DNA from: Asanoa sp. WMMD1127 | Lineage (GTDB): Bacteria; Actinomycetota; Actinomycetes; Mycobacteriales; Micromonosporaceae | Length of the DNA stretch: 64,000 bases | NCBI RefSeq assembly: GCF_029626225.1 | Contig: NZ_JARUBP010000001.1 | Location: 7,874,001-7,938,000, forward strand | Direction: 5' to 3' | Shown: in pieces, positions 53,995-62,214 of the stretch | Layout: every line of letters begins with the position of its first letter | How positions within the stretch are numbered: position 1 is the stretch's first letter | Made by a program: the position numbers and the translations under genes | The notes under the pieces: generated by a model | Databases searched by the model: none | What the model saw: only the letters and a program-made list of their open reading frames with translations | Told to the model about the DNA's origin: nothing

Positions 53995-54879
53995 TACGCT
54001 CGCCACGCACGAGCGCACGAAGTCGGCGACGACCGGGTTCGCGTCGGAGTCGGGGCGCCAGGCGACGGCGATCTCGGTCGGGCGCACGCCGGTGACCCGC
54101 CGGTAGGTGACGCCGGGGCGGGCGTAGAAGCGGGACGCCGACTCGGGCGCCAGCGCGATGCCGTAGCCGCTGGCGATGGCCTGCAGCCAGTCGTCGGGGT
54201 GTTCGGTGGTCGCGCCGATGACCGGCGGTCGGTCGCCCCGTTCCTCCGCCGCCAGCCAGTAGTCCCGCCAGGCGCCCGTCTCCGCCGGCGCCGCGACGAA
54301 CGGCTCGTCCCACAGGTCCTCGAACGGGATCTCCTCCCGGCTCGCGAGCGGATGCCCGCTCGGCAGGGCGACCAGCCGCGCCTCGGTGAGCAGGACCCGC
54401 ACCCGCAGCGCCTCCTGGCCCGGGAACGGCAGCCGGAGCAGCGCGGCGTCGACGTCGCCGTCGGTGAGCCCCGCGGACGGATCCGCCCAGCTCGCCTGGC
54501 GCATCTCCACCCGCCAGCCCGGCCGCGCCCGCCCGAACGCCTCGATGATCTCCGTGGTCGACTCGTTGGCCGCGCTGGCCAGGAAGCCGACCCGCAGCAC
54601 CCGCGCCGCCCGCCGGGCCGCGCCCTTGGCGTCACGCACCATGTCGTCGTGGGCGGCCAGCCAGGCCGGCGCCGCGCGGGCGAGCGCCCGTCCGGCCTCG
54701 GTCAGCGCCATGCCGGCACGCGACCGCACGAACAGCGGCACCCCGAGCCGTTCCTCGAGCTGGTGGATCTGCTTGGTCAGGGCGGGTTGCGACACGTACA
54801 GGCGGGCTGCCGCGCGGGTCAGCGTCCCCTCCTCGGCGACAGCCACGAAGTAGCGCACCAGCCTGGTGTCCATATCCAT
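53974..54879 (-). CDS. LysR family regulator
   Basis: The 301-residue protein has an N-terminal LysR HTH (LVRYFVAVAEEGTLTRAAARLYVSQPALTKQIHQLEERLGVPLF) and a periplasmic-binding-like effector domain. ATG 54879 is six bases after a TAACCT box, a leaderless start. It is divergent from the DoxX gene with 60 bases between, and so probably regulates it. The final seven codons (VEGTAPY) and the TAA come from the GTTAATAA repeat, suggesting the native C terminus was replaced or extended. Confidence 0.92.
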   Translation of the reverse strand: MDMDTRLVRYFVAVAEEGTLTRAAARLYVSQPALTKQIHQLEERLGVPLFVRSRAGMALTEAGRALARAAPAWLAAHDDMVRDAKGAARRAARVLRVGFLASAANESTTEIIEAFGRARPGWRVEMRQASWADPSAGLTDGDVDAALLRLPFPGQEALRVRVLLTEARLVALPSGHPLASREEIPFEDLWDEPFVAAPAETGAWRDYWLAAEERGDRPPVIGATTEHPDDWLQAIASGYGIALAPESASRFYARPGVTYRRVTGVRPTEIAVAWRPDSDANPVVADFVRSCVASVEGTAPY

Positions 54880-54939
54880 TCCATCAGGTTATAGATGCTG
54901 GTATTGGACCCGCCGGCCGACCTGACCGAGGCTCGATGG

Positions 54940-55290
54940 GTGACCAGCACCTACGTCGCCGTGACCGCGATCGCCGCCGCCGCCAACGCCGCCGCGGCCA
55001 CAATGGACTTCGCCCGGCCCCGCTGGATCCTGACCAACATGACGCGGTACAAAGTGCCGCACTCCTGGCTGCCCCTGCTCGGCACCGCCAAAGCGGCCGG
55101 CGCGGCCGGCCTCCTGGTCGGCCTGGCGGCGCCGGCGATCGGCGCGCTGTCGGCCGGCTGCCTGGTCGCCTACTTCGGAGGCGCGGTGGTCACGGTCGTC
55201 CGGGCCCGCTGCTGGAGCCACCTGCCGTCGCCGCTGTTCTTCCTCGCCCTGGCCGCCGCCCCGCTCGTCCTCACGGCGCGGGCGTCGTGA
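54940..55290 (+). CDS. DoxX family membrane protein
   Basis: GTG 54940 is chosen because GAGG lies eight bases before it and gives 116 residues; ATG 54895 is also open. Four hydrophobic helices are present (YVAVTAIAAAANAAAATMD, AAGAAGLLVGLAAPAIG, AGCLVAYFGGAVVTVV, PLFFLALAAAPLVL) with the family's MTRYKVPHSWLPLLGTAKAAGAAGLLVG. Function is unclear. It is likely LysR-controlled. Its 3' end overlaps the convergent aldo-keto reductase gene by 20 bases. Confidence 0.8.
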   Translation: MTSTYVAVTAIAAAANAAAATMDFARPRWILTNMTRYKVPHSWLPLLGTAKAAGAAGLLVGLAAPAIGALSAGCLVAYFGGAVVTVVRARCWSHLPSPLFFLALAAAPLVLTARAS

Positions 55291-56152
55291 CGGCCGCTCC
55301 GAGCAGGGCGAGGTCGTCGTCGGTCAGCCGCAACCGGCCGGCCGCCACGTTCTCCTCCAGGTGGGACAGCGAGCCCGTCCCCGGTATGAGCGCGATGGCG
55401 GGCGAACGGGCCAGCAGCCAGGCCAGCGCGACCTGCGGCACCGTGGCGCCGCGCCGATCGGCCACGGTGGCCAGCTGGGCCACGGTCAGCGGCTGGAAGC
55501 CGCCGACGGGGAAGAACGGCACATAGGCGACGCCGGCCGCGGCGCAGGCGTCGACCAGCGGATCGTCGGCGCGCGCGGCGATGTTGTAGAGGTTCTGCAC
55601 GCACACGATGTCGGCGACCGCCCGCGCCCGCTCGAACTCTGCCCGGCTGACGTTCGAGATGCCCAGGTGCCGGATCAGCCCCTCCGCGCGCAGCGACATC
55701 AGCGTCTCGAGCGCGGCCTCGAGCGGCGCGTCGGGGTGACCCCGGTCGCCCAGGCGGAGGTTCACCACGTCGAGCCGGTCCACGCCGAGGGAGCGCAGGT
55801 TCGCCTCGACGCCGCGGCGCAGGCCGTCCGGGGTGAGGCCGCGCTGCTCGGCCGGTGGCAACAGGATGTCGTCACCCTCGACCAGCGCGCCGACCTTGGT
55901 CACGATCACCAGATCACCGGGGTACGGGTGCAGGGCGGCGCGGATCAGCTCGTTCGCGGCCACCCCGTCCCGCGCGTAGTAGTTCGAGGTGTCGAGGTGG
56001 TTGACGCCGAGCTCCACGGCGCGGCGCAGGATCGCTGTCCCGGTGTCCCGGTCGGGCCGCCCGCCCCGCGGCCAGCCGGTGAGCTTCATGGTGCCGTAGC
56101 CGACCCGGTTGATCCGCAGATCGCCGCCGAGCCGCAACTGTTCGTCAATCAT
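55271..56152 (-). CDS. Aldo-keto reductase
   Basis: The 293-residue protein has the AKR barrel with GYGTMKLTG, the DTSNYYARDG stretch whose Tyr is catalytic, ILGISNVSRAEFERA-like HLGISN and IPGTGSLSHLEENVAA near the end. It is an NAD(P)H-dependent carbonyl reductase; substrate unknown. ATG 56152 has TAAGTT (56165-56160) seven bases upstream. The twin operator at 56177-56219 lies just ahead of this promoter. Confidence 0.9.
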   Translation of the reverse strand: MIDEQLRLGGDLRINRVGYGTMKLTGWPRGGRPDRDTGTAILRRAVELGVNHLDTSNYYARDGVAANELIRAALHPYPGDLVIVTKVGALVEGDDILLPPAEQRGLTPDGLRRGVEANLRSLGVDRLDVVNLRLGDRGHPDAPLEAALETLMSLRAEGLIRHLGISNVSRAEFERARAVADIVCVQNLYNIAARADDPLVDACAAAGVAYVPFFPVGGFQPLTVAQLATVADRRGATVPQVALAWLLARSPAIALIPGTGSLSHLEENVAAGRLRLTDDDLALLGAAVTTPAP

Positions 56153-56171
56153 GATCAGAAACTTACCCACC

Positions 56172-56219
56172 TTGACAGGTGTACGCCGTACACCTACCGT
56201 CAGGTGTACGCCGTACACC
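56172..56219. promoter_or_regulatory. Divergent promoter with two identical 17-base operators
   Basis: TTGACA (56172-56177) and TACCGT (56195-56200) are separated by exactly 17 bases, and that spacer is the perfect palindrome GGTGTACGCCGTACACC (56178-56194). A second identical palindrome lies at 56203-56219, across the expected transcription start. On the other strand the aldo-keto reductase -10 is at 56165-56160, so the first palindrome also covers its -35. A TetR- or GntR-type repressor encoded elsewhere is likely. Confidence 0.85.
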
Positions 56220-56231
56220 CTGGGGGAAGTC

Positions 56232-56876
56232 ATGAAGTCGGCCTGGCGCCTGCCGCTGCTGCTCGTGCTGTTGACCCTGGTCCCGGTGGTCGCCGGGTCG
56301 CTCCGCCTGCTCGAGCTCGCCGGGGGGCCGCAGCTGCTCCCCAGCAACCCGCGCGTCGACGCCTTCCCACTGCCCGTGGTGCTGCACGTGGCCGCGGCGG
56401 CGCTCTACGCGTTCCTCGGCGCGCTGCAGTTCTCCGCCCGACTGCGCCGTCGCCGTCCCGCGTGGCATCGCCGGGCCGGCCGGGTGCTGGTCGCGGCGGG
56501 GCTGGTCGTCGCCGTCTCGGCGCTCTGGATGACGCTGTCCTATCCGGACGCCCCCGGCGGCGGCCTCTTGTGGGGCGTGCGTCTGGTGGTCGGGTCGGCC
56601 ATGGCCGCCTGCCTCCTGCTCGGGTTCGCCGCGATCCGCCGCCGCGACATCGCCGCACACCGCGCCTGGATGATCCGGGCCTACGCCCTCGCGGTCGCCG
56701 CCGGCACGCAGACCTTCACCCAGGGCATCGGCGAGGCCGTGTTCGAGCCGGCCGACCTGACCACGGCCCTGTCGGTGTCAGCGGGCTGGGTCATCAACGC
56801 GACCGTGGCCGAGTGGGCCGTCCGGCGGGCGCCGGTCCCGCGGCGCCGTCACGTGCTGAGCCGTTCGGCGGCGTAG
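56232..56876 (+). CDS. DUF2306 membrane protein
   Basis: The 214-residue protein has six or so helices and the DUF2306 core: VVLHVAAAALYAFLGALQFSARLRRRRPAWHRRAGR, RLVVGSAMAACLLLGFAAIRRRDIAAHRAWMIRAYALAVAAGTQ. A GGGGGAAG site precedes ATG. It is divergent from the aldo-keto reductase and shares operators with it. The last residues (VPRRRHVLSRSAA) are encoded by the first unit of the 71-base tandem array, so its C terminus appears to be repeat-derived. Confidence 0.85.
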   Translation: MKSAWRLPLLLVLLTLVPVVAGSLRLLELAGGPQLLPSNPRVDAFPLPVVLHVAAAALYAFLGALQFSARLRRRRPAWHRRAGRVLVAAGLVVAVSALWMTLSYPDAPGGGLLWGVRLVVGSAMAACLLLGFAAIRRRDIAAHRAWMIRAYALAVAAGTQTFTQGIGEAVFEPADLTTALSVSAGWVINATVAEWAVRRAPVPRRRHVLSRSAA

Positions 56877-57114
56877 CCGACCAGGGAGGTCCGGCGCCAG
56901 GTACGGGTCCCGCGGCGCCGTCACGTGCTGAGCCGTTCGTCGGCGTAGCGGACCAGGAGGTCCGGCGCCAGGTACGGTCCCGCGGCGCCGTCACGTGCTC
57001 AGCCGTTCGTCGGCGTAGCGGACCAGGAGGTCCGGCGCCAGGTACGGGTCCCGCGGCGCCGTCACGTGCTGAGCCGTTCGTCGGCGTAGCGGACCAGGAG
57101 GTCCGGCGCCAGGT
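56834..57114. repeat. Four tandem ~71-base copies of the 3' end of the trypsin-NACHT gene
   Basis: Units start at 56834, 56906, 56976 and 57047 (spacings 72, 70, 71) and share GGTCCCGCGGCGCCGTCACG and GAGGTCCGGCGCCAGGT. Read on the minus strand each unit encodes the same LAPDLLVRYADERL(S)T end plus stop; only the fourth is joined to the gene. The first unit also encodes the C terminus of the DUF2306 protein on the plus strand. Confidence 0.95.
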
Positions 57115-60100
57115 CCGCCAGCGCGTTGAGCGCGATCGAGATGTGCCCGCCGGCGAAGGCCTGCGCGAGGAGCCGCGCCGTGTGCGCCGGCGGAGCGACG
57201 CGGGCCAGCGCCACCCACATCTCCGCCTGCCGGTTGGGGTCGTCGATCCGGCCGGCGGCGTGCTCGGCGTCGTGGAGCAGCGGCTCGGGGTCGGCGGCGA
57301 CGCCGATCACGCGGACGAGGGCGCGGACGCGGCCGAACGGGTCGGTGACCGCGCGGGCCGCCCGCTCGGCCCGCTCGGCGTCGCCGTCGGCGAGGGCCCG
57401 CTCCAGCACCGCCAGCAGGTCTTCCGACTGCTGGAACGGTTCGGCCACCGCGGCCGCGAGCCGTTCCGCGCGGTCGAGGTCGCCCGCGGCGAAGGCCGCC
57501 CGGAACAGCAGCGTGTCGGGTTCGACGAACATCGACCCGTACCTGGTCGCGATTCGCTCGGCGCGGGGCTGGTCCCCACCGGCCGCCACGGCGGCCACCA
57601 ATGCCGGCAACAGGTCCGCCAGGTCCCGTGGGTCCGGGGCGATGAGGAGGTCTTCGGCCAGGTCGGTGAGGGCCGCGGCCCGCTCGGGCAGGCCGACCGC
57701 GGCCTCGACCAGCAGGACGAGAGTCCACAATCGACGAAGTGGGTCGTCGGCCGGCTCCTGCTTCGCGATGAAGCGGTCGAGGAAGACGGCCGCCCGGTCG
57801 GGGTCGCCGGTCCGCGCCGCCGCGCGGGCCAGGCCCGGCCATCCCGCCGGCTCGTCGATCAGCGTTTCGATTCGCGCCGCCAGAGCGAATTCCCGCGCCT
57901 GCGCGGCCGTCTCCCACAGCGTGACCAGCAGGCCGACCCGCAGGTCGGGTTCCGGCAACCCGTTGGCGATGCGCACGGCGCGGTCGAGGTCGCCCGCCTC
58001 GGCCACCGCCCGGACCAGGTCGGTCAGGAGCACCGACCGTGTGTAGGGCTCGTCGATCTCAGCTGCGGCCCGCTCGGCGAGGTCCACGATGCGGTCGGCG
58101 GCACCTACCAGCGCGGTCAGCGCCTGCAACCGCTGGACGGGCGCCTCGACGGCCGCGGCGAACCGGCTGGCTCGCTCCTGATGTCCGGCGGCGACGAAGG
58201 CCTTGGTCGCGGTGACGGACAGCTCCGCCCGGCCGTAGGGGTTGGCGACCGCGGCCACCACCCGCTCGACCCGGTCGGGATCGGTGCCGGCGACCGCCGC
58301 GATCAGCGGGGACAGCGCCGACGACAGCTGCTCGGAATGGTTGCCGGTGATGGCCGCGGCGACCTGCTCGGCGCGGTCGACGTCGCCGGCGGAGACGAAG
58401 CCGCGGGCCAACGCGGTCAGCTCCCACGGGCTCGGCGGCGGCGCATCGGAACCACTCGCTATGCGCTCGGCGTCGCGGGTGAGCGCCACCGCCCGCGCCC
58501 GGTCCCCGGCGCCCAGCGCGACCCGCGCGATCTCCAGCACCGCGGCGGCCCGTGCTCGTTGCGGCGGCACGGCAGTCGCGATCCGCAGGGCACGGCGTGG
58601 ATCGCCGGCCCCGGCCAGCGCCGCCACGAGAGCGGCGACCACCTGGTGGCGCCGATCCGCGAAGGTGATCGCCGCGACCAGCCGCTCGGCCCGGTCGTGG
58701 TCGCCGGCGGCGATGGCGGTCTCCATCAGTTTGACCAGCAGGTTGGCCTGCTCGTTGACCTCGTCGACGGCGACGGCCGCCTGTTCGACGTCGTCGAACA
58801 CCGCCTTCGCCGGCTTGCCCGCGGCGACCATCGCCAGGATGAGGTCGGTCGACGCGTCGACCCGTTGGCGGACATCCGTGATCGCCGCGGCGGAGTGGGC
58901 GGCCCGGTCGAAGAGCGCGGCGCTCCGGTCCGGGGCGGCCGACGCCAGGCCCACCAGCAGATACGCCCGGGGCGCCGGTTCGGTCAGCGACGCGGCGACC
59001 TGTTCGCCGTGGTCGAGCAGGGCCGCCGCCCGGTCGTGGTCGCCGGCCGCGGTCGCGGCTCGCACCAGTTCGGGCCACACGACGCCGTGAGCCCAGGGGT
59101 CCGACAGCGTCCCCGCCGAGCCTTCGGCCCGCTCGATCAGGGCGGCCGCCCGATCCGGTCGCCCGGCGGCGGCCATCGCTGTGGCCAACGTGGTCACCAT
59201 GCGGGCCCAGTCGAAGGGCCCGACATCGTCGAGATCGACCAGCTGTTCGGCCTGGTCCATGTCCCGAGCCGACAGGATCGAGCCGGTCAGCGCGGTGCGG
59301 CCGGTGATCGGGTCCCGGGTGCGGGCGACGCCCTCCCCGGGGCGCGGGTTCTCGTGCGAGTGGGTGCCGTCAGCGGCCTCGGCCAGCTGCGCCACGCGCT
59401 CGCGATCCGCCGGCGGCCAATGGTCGGCGAGCCGCCACAGCGCCCGCGCCCGGTAGCCGGGGTCGGTGACCGCCAGGGCGATCCGCTCCGCCCGGTCCAG
59501 GTCACCCAGCGCCACGGCCGCGGCGGCGAGCGTCGTGCCGGCCCACGGTCCCCAGCTCGCGATGCCGTCCGCCTCCGCGCGGTCGAGCACGGCGGTGGCG
59601 CGCGCGAGGTCACCGTTGGCGGCGGCCGCCTGGGCCAGCCGGCTCAGCTCGACCGGCTGGTCCCGGGGTGCGACATGGTCGTCGATGACACGTTCGGCCC
59701 GGTCCAGCTCGCCGGTCTCCACCAGTGCCCGCAGCAGGCCGTTGAGCGCCGACGCCCGTTCCCACCCGGCGGCGACGCTCAGTGCCAGCGCCTCGGCACG
59801 GGCCGGCTGGCCCAGCCGCGCCCACATCTCGGGCAGGCCCGGGGGCACAGCGGCGTTGCGGGACAGCAGCCCGTCGCGGGCCGCGGCCAGACGGGCCATC
59901 GCCACCAGGTCGGGCGGGTCCGCGGCCAGCACCGCGTCCTGGGCGATCGCCACCTCCGCGAACGCGGCCGCGTCCCCGCCGCTCAGAGCGCGCAGCAGAT
60001 CGCGCCGGGCCGGGTCGGTGGCCAGCGTGACCAGCGCCGCCGGGTCCGGAAGGGCCCGCAGCATCCGCGGGTAGCCCCGCAGCAGGAAGGCCGGGGTGTC

Positions 60101-61750
60101 CTGCGGCCAGCCGCGGTCCGCGTACTCCTGTGCCCAGGATCGGATCCGCGCCCGGTAGCCGTCGAGCGCGGCGCCCAGGTGCGCGACCGCCTCCGCCCGC
60201 AGGGTCTCGTGGGTGAACAGGAACACCCGTTGCGGGCGGAGGTCACCGGGTTCGTCGCGGCCGCCGACCGTGCGCCCGAAGACCCCACCGAGCAGGGCGT
60301 CGAGGCGGAAACGGGGCAGCCCGCTCAACGCCTCCAGCTCCGGCAGGGACAAGCCGCCGCCGCTGGCGGTGACCAGGCCGATGACCTCCTGGTGCGGCTG
60401 GTCACCGGCGAGCAGCTCCGCGAGCTCCCGGTTGGCGGCCGCGGCGACCTGGGCGGCGTGCGGGGACGCCGGCAGCTCGCGGACCCGGCAGCGCCGCAAC
60501 GGATGGTCGGCGGGCACGTCGGCCGGCACCGGCGGGTCGGGCCGGCTCGCCACGACGATCCGCAGCCCGTCGTCCGGCGCCCTGGGCAGCACGGAGGCGA
60601 TGCTCGCCAGGCCCGAGCCCGGCCGGGCGCCGGTGTCCTCGTCGAGGCCGTCGACGACGAGCACCAGCCGCCGGCCGGCCTTCCGGGTGCGCTGTGCGGC
60701 CGCCTGCAGCAGCGCCCGGCGGTGGGCGTCGCGGCCCGACGGGGTCAGGCTCGGCGGCACCTGCTCGCCGGCGACCGCGGCGAGCTGCTCGATCAGGGCG
60801 TCGGTGAACGCGCCGCTGTCGGACTGGGTGACCAGCCGCGCGGTGATGAAGAACGAGACCACCTCCACGCCGGCCGGCGGGTCGAGGACGAACGCGGACA
60901 GCAGGGCCGACTTGCCCGCCCAGGGGCCGGCCCGCCACCACAGGTACGGCTCGTCGCCGGCGCAGAACCGCGCCAGCTCGTCGAGCTCGGCGCCGCGGTC
61001 GAGGGTGCCGCCGGCGGGCGCGATGTCGCGCACCAGCTCCCGGTAGCCGGCGCGGGTCAGCGTCGCGCCCGGCGCCGGCACCACGTCCGGCAGGGCCGCG
61101 ACGTCCGCGACCTCCAGCAGAGCGGCCAGTGGGCCGGCGGTCAGCGCCCGGTCGAGCCGGACGGCGGTCAGCCGGCCGAGCCCTTCCCTGCGGTGGTGCT
61201 CCGCGACCACCCCGATGAGCCGCTCCCCGGCCCACACCGCGGCGCCCGACATCGCCTCCCAGGGCGAGGTGCCCGGATCCGGGTCGTGGTCAGGGGCGGC
61301 GACCGTGATCTCGAGGGTCCCGCCACGGCGGTTGGCGAGAACCGCGAGCGACCCGGCGGCGTACGCGAGGTCGCGGAACGGCCGCCCCTCCTTGGTGCGC
61401 AGCTTCCAGCGGGGAAAGCCGGCCGTGTGCACGTCGATGACCGCCCGGTGCTCGCCGACCCGCCCGATCGGCGCCGGCGTCACCACGGGCGCCCCGGCGG
61501 GCGGCTCGAAGCCGAGCACCACCAGGTCGGCGTCGGTATCGCCCCACACCGGCGTCGCCTCGGCCGTCCACACGCCGGCGAGCCCGGCGTCGAAGCGCAC
61601 CGACAGCGCCGTCGCGCCGGCCACCACGTGCGCCGCGGTCAGCACCCGCCCGCCGGTGACGCGGTAGCCGGAACCGCGCCGCGACCCTCCGCCCGGCAGC
61701 GCCGCGATCACCTCGGCGACCCGGGCGGCCGACCAGGCCTGCGGCATCAT
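57062..61750 (-). CDS. Trypsin-like protease fused to NACHT ATPase and TPR-like repeats
   Basis: The 1562-residue protein has an N-terminal trypsin-like domain with H41 (TAAH), D75 (DADL) and S168 (AMSGAAVW); a NACHT/STAND NTPase with Walker A AGPWAGKS (274-281) and Walker B LVLVVDGLDED (362-372); and, from about residue 640 to the end, roughly 25 helical repeats of the form GDLDRAERIAxAVxDPxxRAxAL, a TPR-like superhelix. The layout, effector protease, switch ATPase, sensor repeats, is that of bacterial STAND conflict and immune proteins. Binding of a trigger to the repeats would drive NACHT oligomerisation and activate the protease. It overlaps the Trypco2 gene by four bases. Confidence 0.93.
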   Translation of the reverse strand: MMPQAWSAARVAEVIAALPGGGSRRGSGYRVTGGRVLTAAHVVAGATALSVRFDAGLAGVWTAEATPVWGDTDADLVVLGFEPPAGAPVVTPAPIGRVGEHRAVIDVHTAGFPRWKLRTKEGRPFRDLAYAAGSLAVLANRRGGTLEITVAAPDHDPDPGTSPWEAMSGAAVWAGERLIGVVAEHHRREGLGRLTAVRLDRALTAGPLAALLEVADVAALPDVVPAPGATLTRAGYRELVRDIAPAGGTLDRGAELDELARFCAGDEPYLWWRAGPWAGKSALLSAFVLDPPAGVEVVSFFITARLVTQSDSGAFTDALIEQLAAVAGEQVPPSLTPSGRDAHRRALLQAAAQRTRKAGRRLVLVVDGLDEDTGARPGSGLASIASVLPRAPDDGLRIVVASRPDPPVPADVPADHPLRRCRVRELPASPHAAQVAAAANRELAELLAGDQPHQEVIGLVTASGGGLSLPELEALSGLPRFRLDALLGGVFGRTVGGRDEPGDLRPQRVFLFTHETLRAEAVAHLGAALDGYRARIRSWAQEYADRGWPQDTPAFLLRGYPRMLRALPDPAALVTLATDPARRDLLRALSGGDAAAFAEVAIAQDAVLAADPPDLVAMARLAAARDGLLSRNAAVPPGLPEMWARLGQPARAEALALSVAAGWERASALNGLLRALVETGELDRAERVIDDHVAPRDQPVELSRLAQAAAANGDLARATAVLDRAEADGIASWGPWAGTTLAAAAVALGDLDRAERIALAVTDPGYRARALWRLADHWPPADRERVAQLAEAADGTHSHENPRPGEGVARTRDPITGRTALTGSILSARDMDQAEQLVDLDDVGPFDWARMVTTLATAMAAAGRPDRAAALIERAEGSAGTLSDPWAHGVVWPELVRAATAAGDHDRAAALLDHGEQVAASLTEPAPRAYLLVGLASAAPDRSAALFDRAAHSAAAITDVRQRVDASTDLILAMVAAGKPAKAVFDDVEQAAVAVDEVNEQANLLVKLMETAIAAGDHDRAERLVAAITFADRRHQVVAALVAALAGAGDPRRALRIATAVPPQRARAAAVLEIARVALGAGDRARAVALTRDAERIASGSDAPPPSPWELTALARGFVSAGDVDRAEQVAAAITGNHSEQLSSALSPLIAAVAGTDPDRVERVVAAVANPYGRAELSVTATKAFVAAGHQERASRFAAAVEAPVQRLQALTALVGAADRIVDLAERAAAEIDEPYTRSVLLTDLVRAVAEAGDLDRAVRIANGLPEPDLRVGLLVTLWETAAQAREFALAARIETLIDEPAGWPGLARAAARTGDPDRAAVFLDRFIAKQEPADDPLRRLWTLVLLVEAAVGLPERAAALTDLAEDLLIAPDPRDLADLLPALVAAVAAGGDQPRAERIATRYGSMFVEPDTLLFRAAFAAGDLDRAERLAAAVAEPFQQSEDLLAVLERALADGDAERAERAARAVTDPFGRVRALVRVIGVAADPEPLLHDAEHAAGRIDDPNRQAEMWVALARVAPPAHTARLLAQAFAGGHISIALNALADLAPDLLVRYADERLST

Positions 61751-62058
61751 TGTTCGTCGCGGACGCCGGCCCCACCGATCAGCGCGGCCCGCTCCGGGTC
61801 GTCACCGCGCACCGGCTGCAGCGTCAACCGGATCACCTGGGTCACCGTGCTCGCCCGGCGCGTGCCGGCGTTGCCTTCGAGGACCCAGAAGCGCACCTTG
61901 ACGCCGGGTTCGCGGGCCTTCTCGACCGCGACGGTCAGCTCGAGCTCGACCGAGTCGGCCTTGAAGCGCAGGTCCTTGCCCTCGCCGCCCCACATGGCCC
62001 GGGTCAGCTCGGAACGCAGCTGCCAGATCATGTCGGCCAACTCGATCGCGTCGTCCAT
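61747..62058 (-). CDS. Trypco2 (trypsin-co-occurring domain 2) protein
   Basis: ATG 62058 with GGAGGG ahead gives 103 residues. The protein has a helical start (IELADMIWQLRSELTRAMW), then beta strands LRFKADSVELELTVAVEKA and VKVRFWVLEGNAG, and ends in TVTQVIRLTLQP, matching the Trypco2 domain predicted in conflict systems next to trypsin-STAND genes. Its biochemical role is unknown; it may be the regulator, adaptor or substrate of the protease. The stop overlaps the protease gene start (ATGA). Confidence 0.88.
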   Translation of the reverse strand: MDDAIELADMIWQLRSELTRAMWGGEGKDLRFKADSVELELTVAVEKAREPGVKVRFWVLEGNAGTRRASTVTQVIRLTLQPVRGDDPERAALIGGAGVRDEQ

Positions 62059-62151
62059 GCCACCCTCCCGGCCGGTGCACCCACAGTACCGACCGTCCAC
62101 CCCCGACAGAGTCAACCGTCGGTGCGACGACACTGCCATACCCTTGCCGCC

Positions 62152-62214
62152 ATGCCCGCTGGATCGGTCGCCATCGGTGTCTTCGGTGACATCGGCGTCT
62201 GCACGTTCGCGTGA
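62152..62214 (+). CDS. 20-codon leader ORF coupled to the MFS gene
   Basis: ATG 62152 opens an ORF of 20 codons (MPAGSVAIGVFGDIGVCTFA) ending in TGA that overlaps the MFS GTG start as GTGA. TACCCT (62139-62144) lies exactly seven bases before the ATG, so the mRNA probably begins with this codon. It could couple initiation of the transporter to its own translation, or sense a ribosome-targeting drug. No terminator or alternative hairpin was identified. Confidence 0.55.
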   Translation: MPAGSVAIGVFGDIGVCTFA

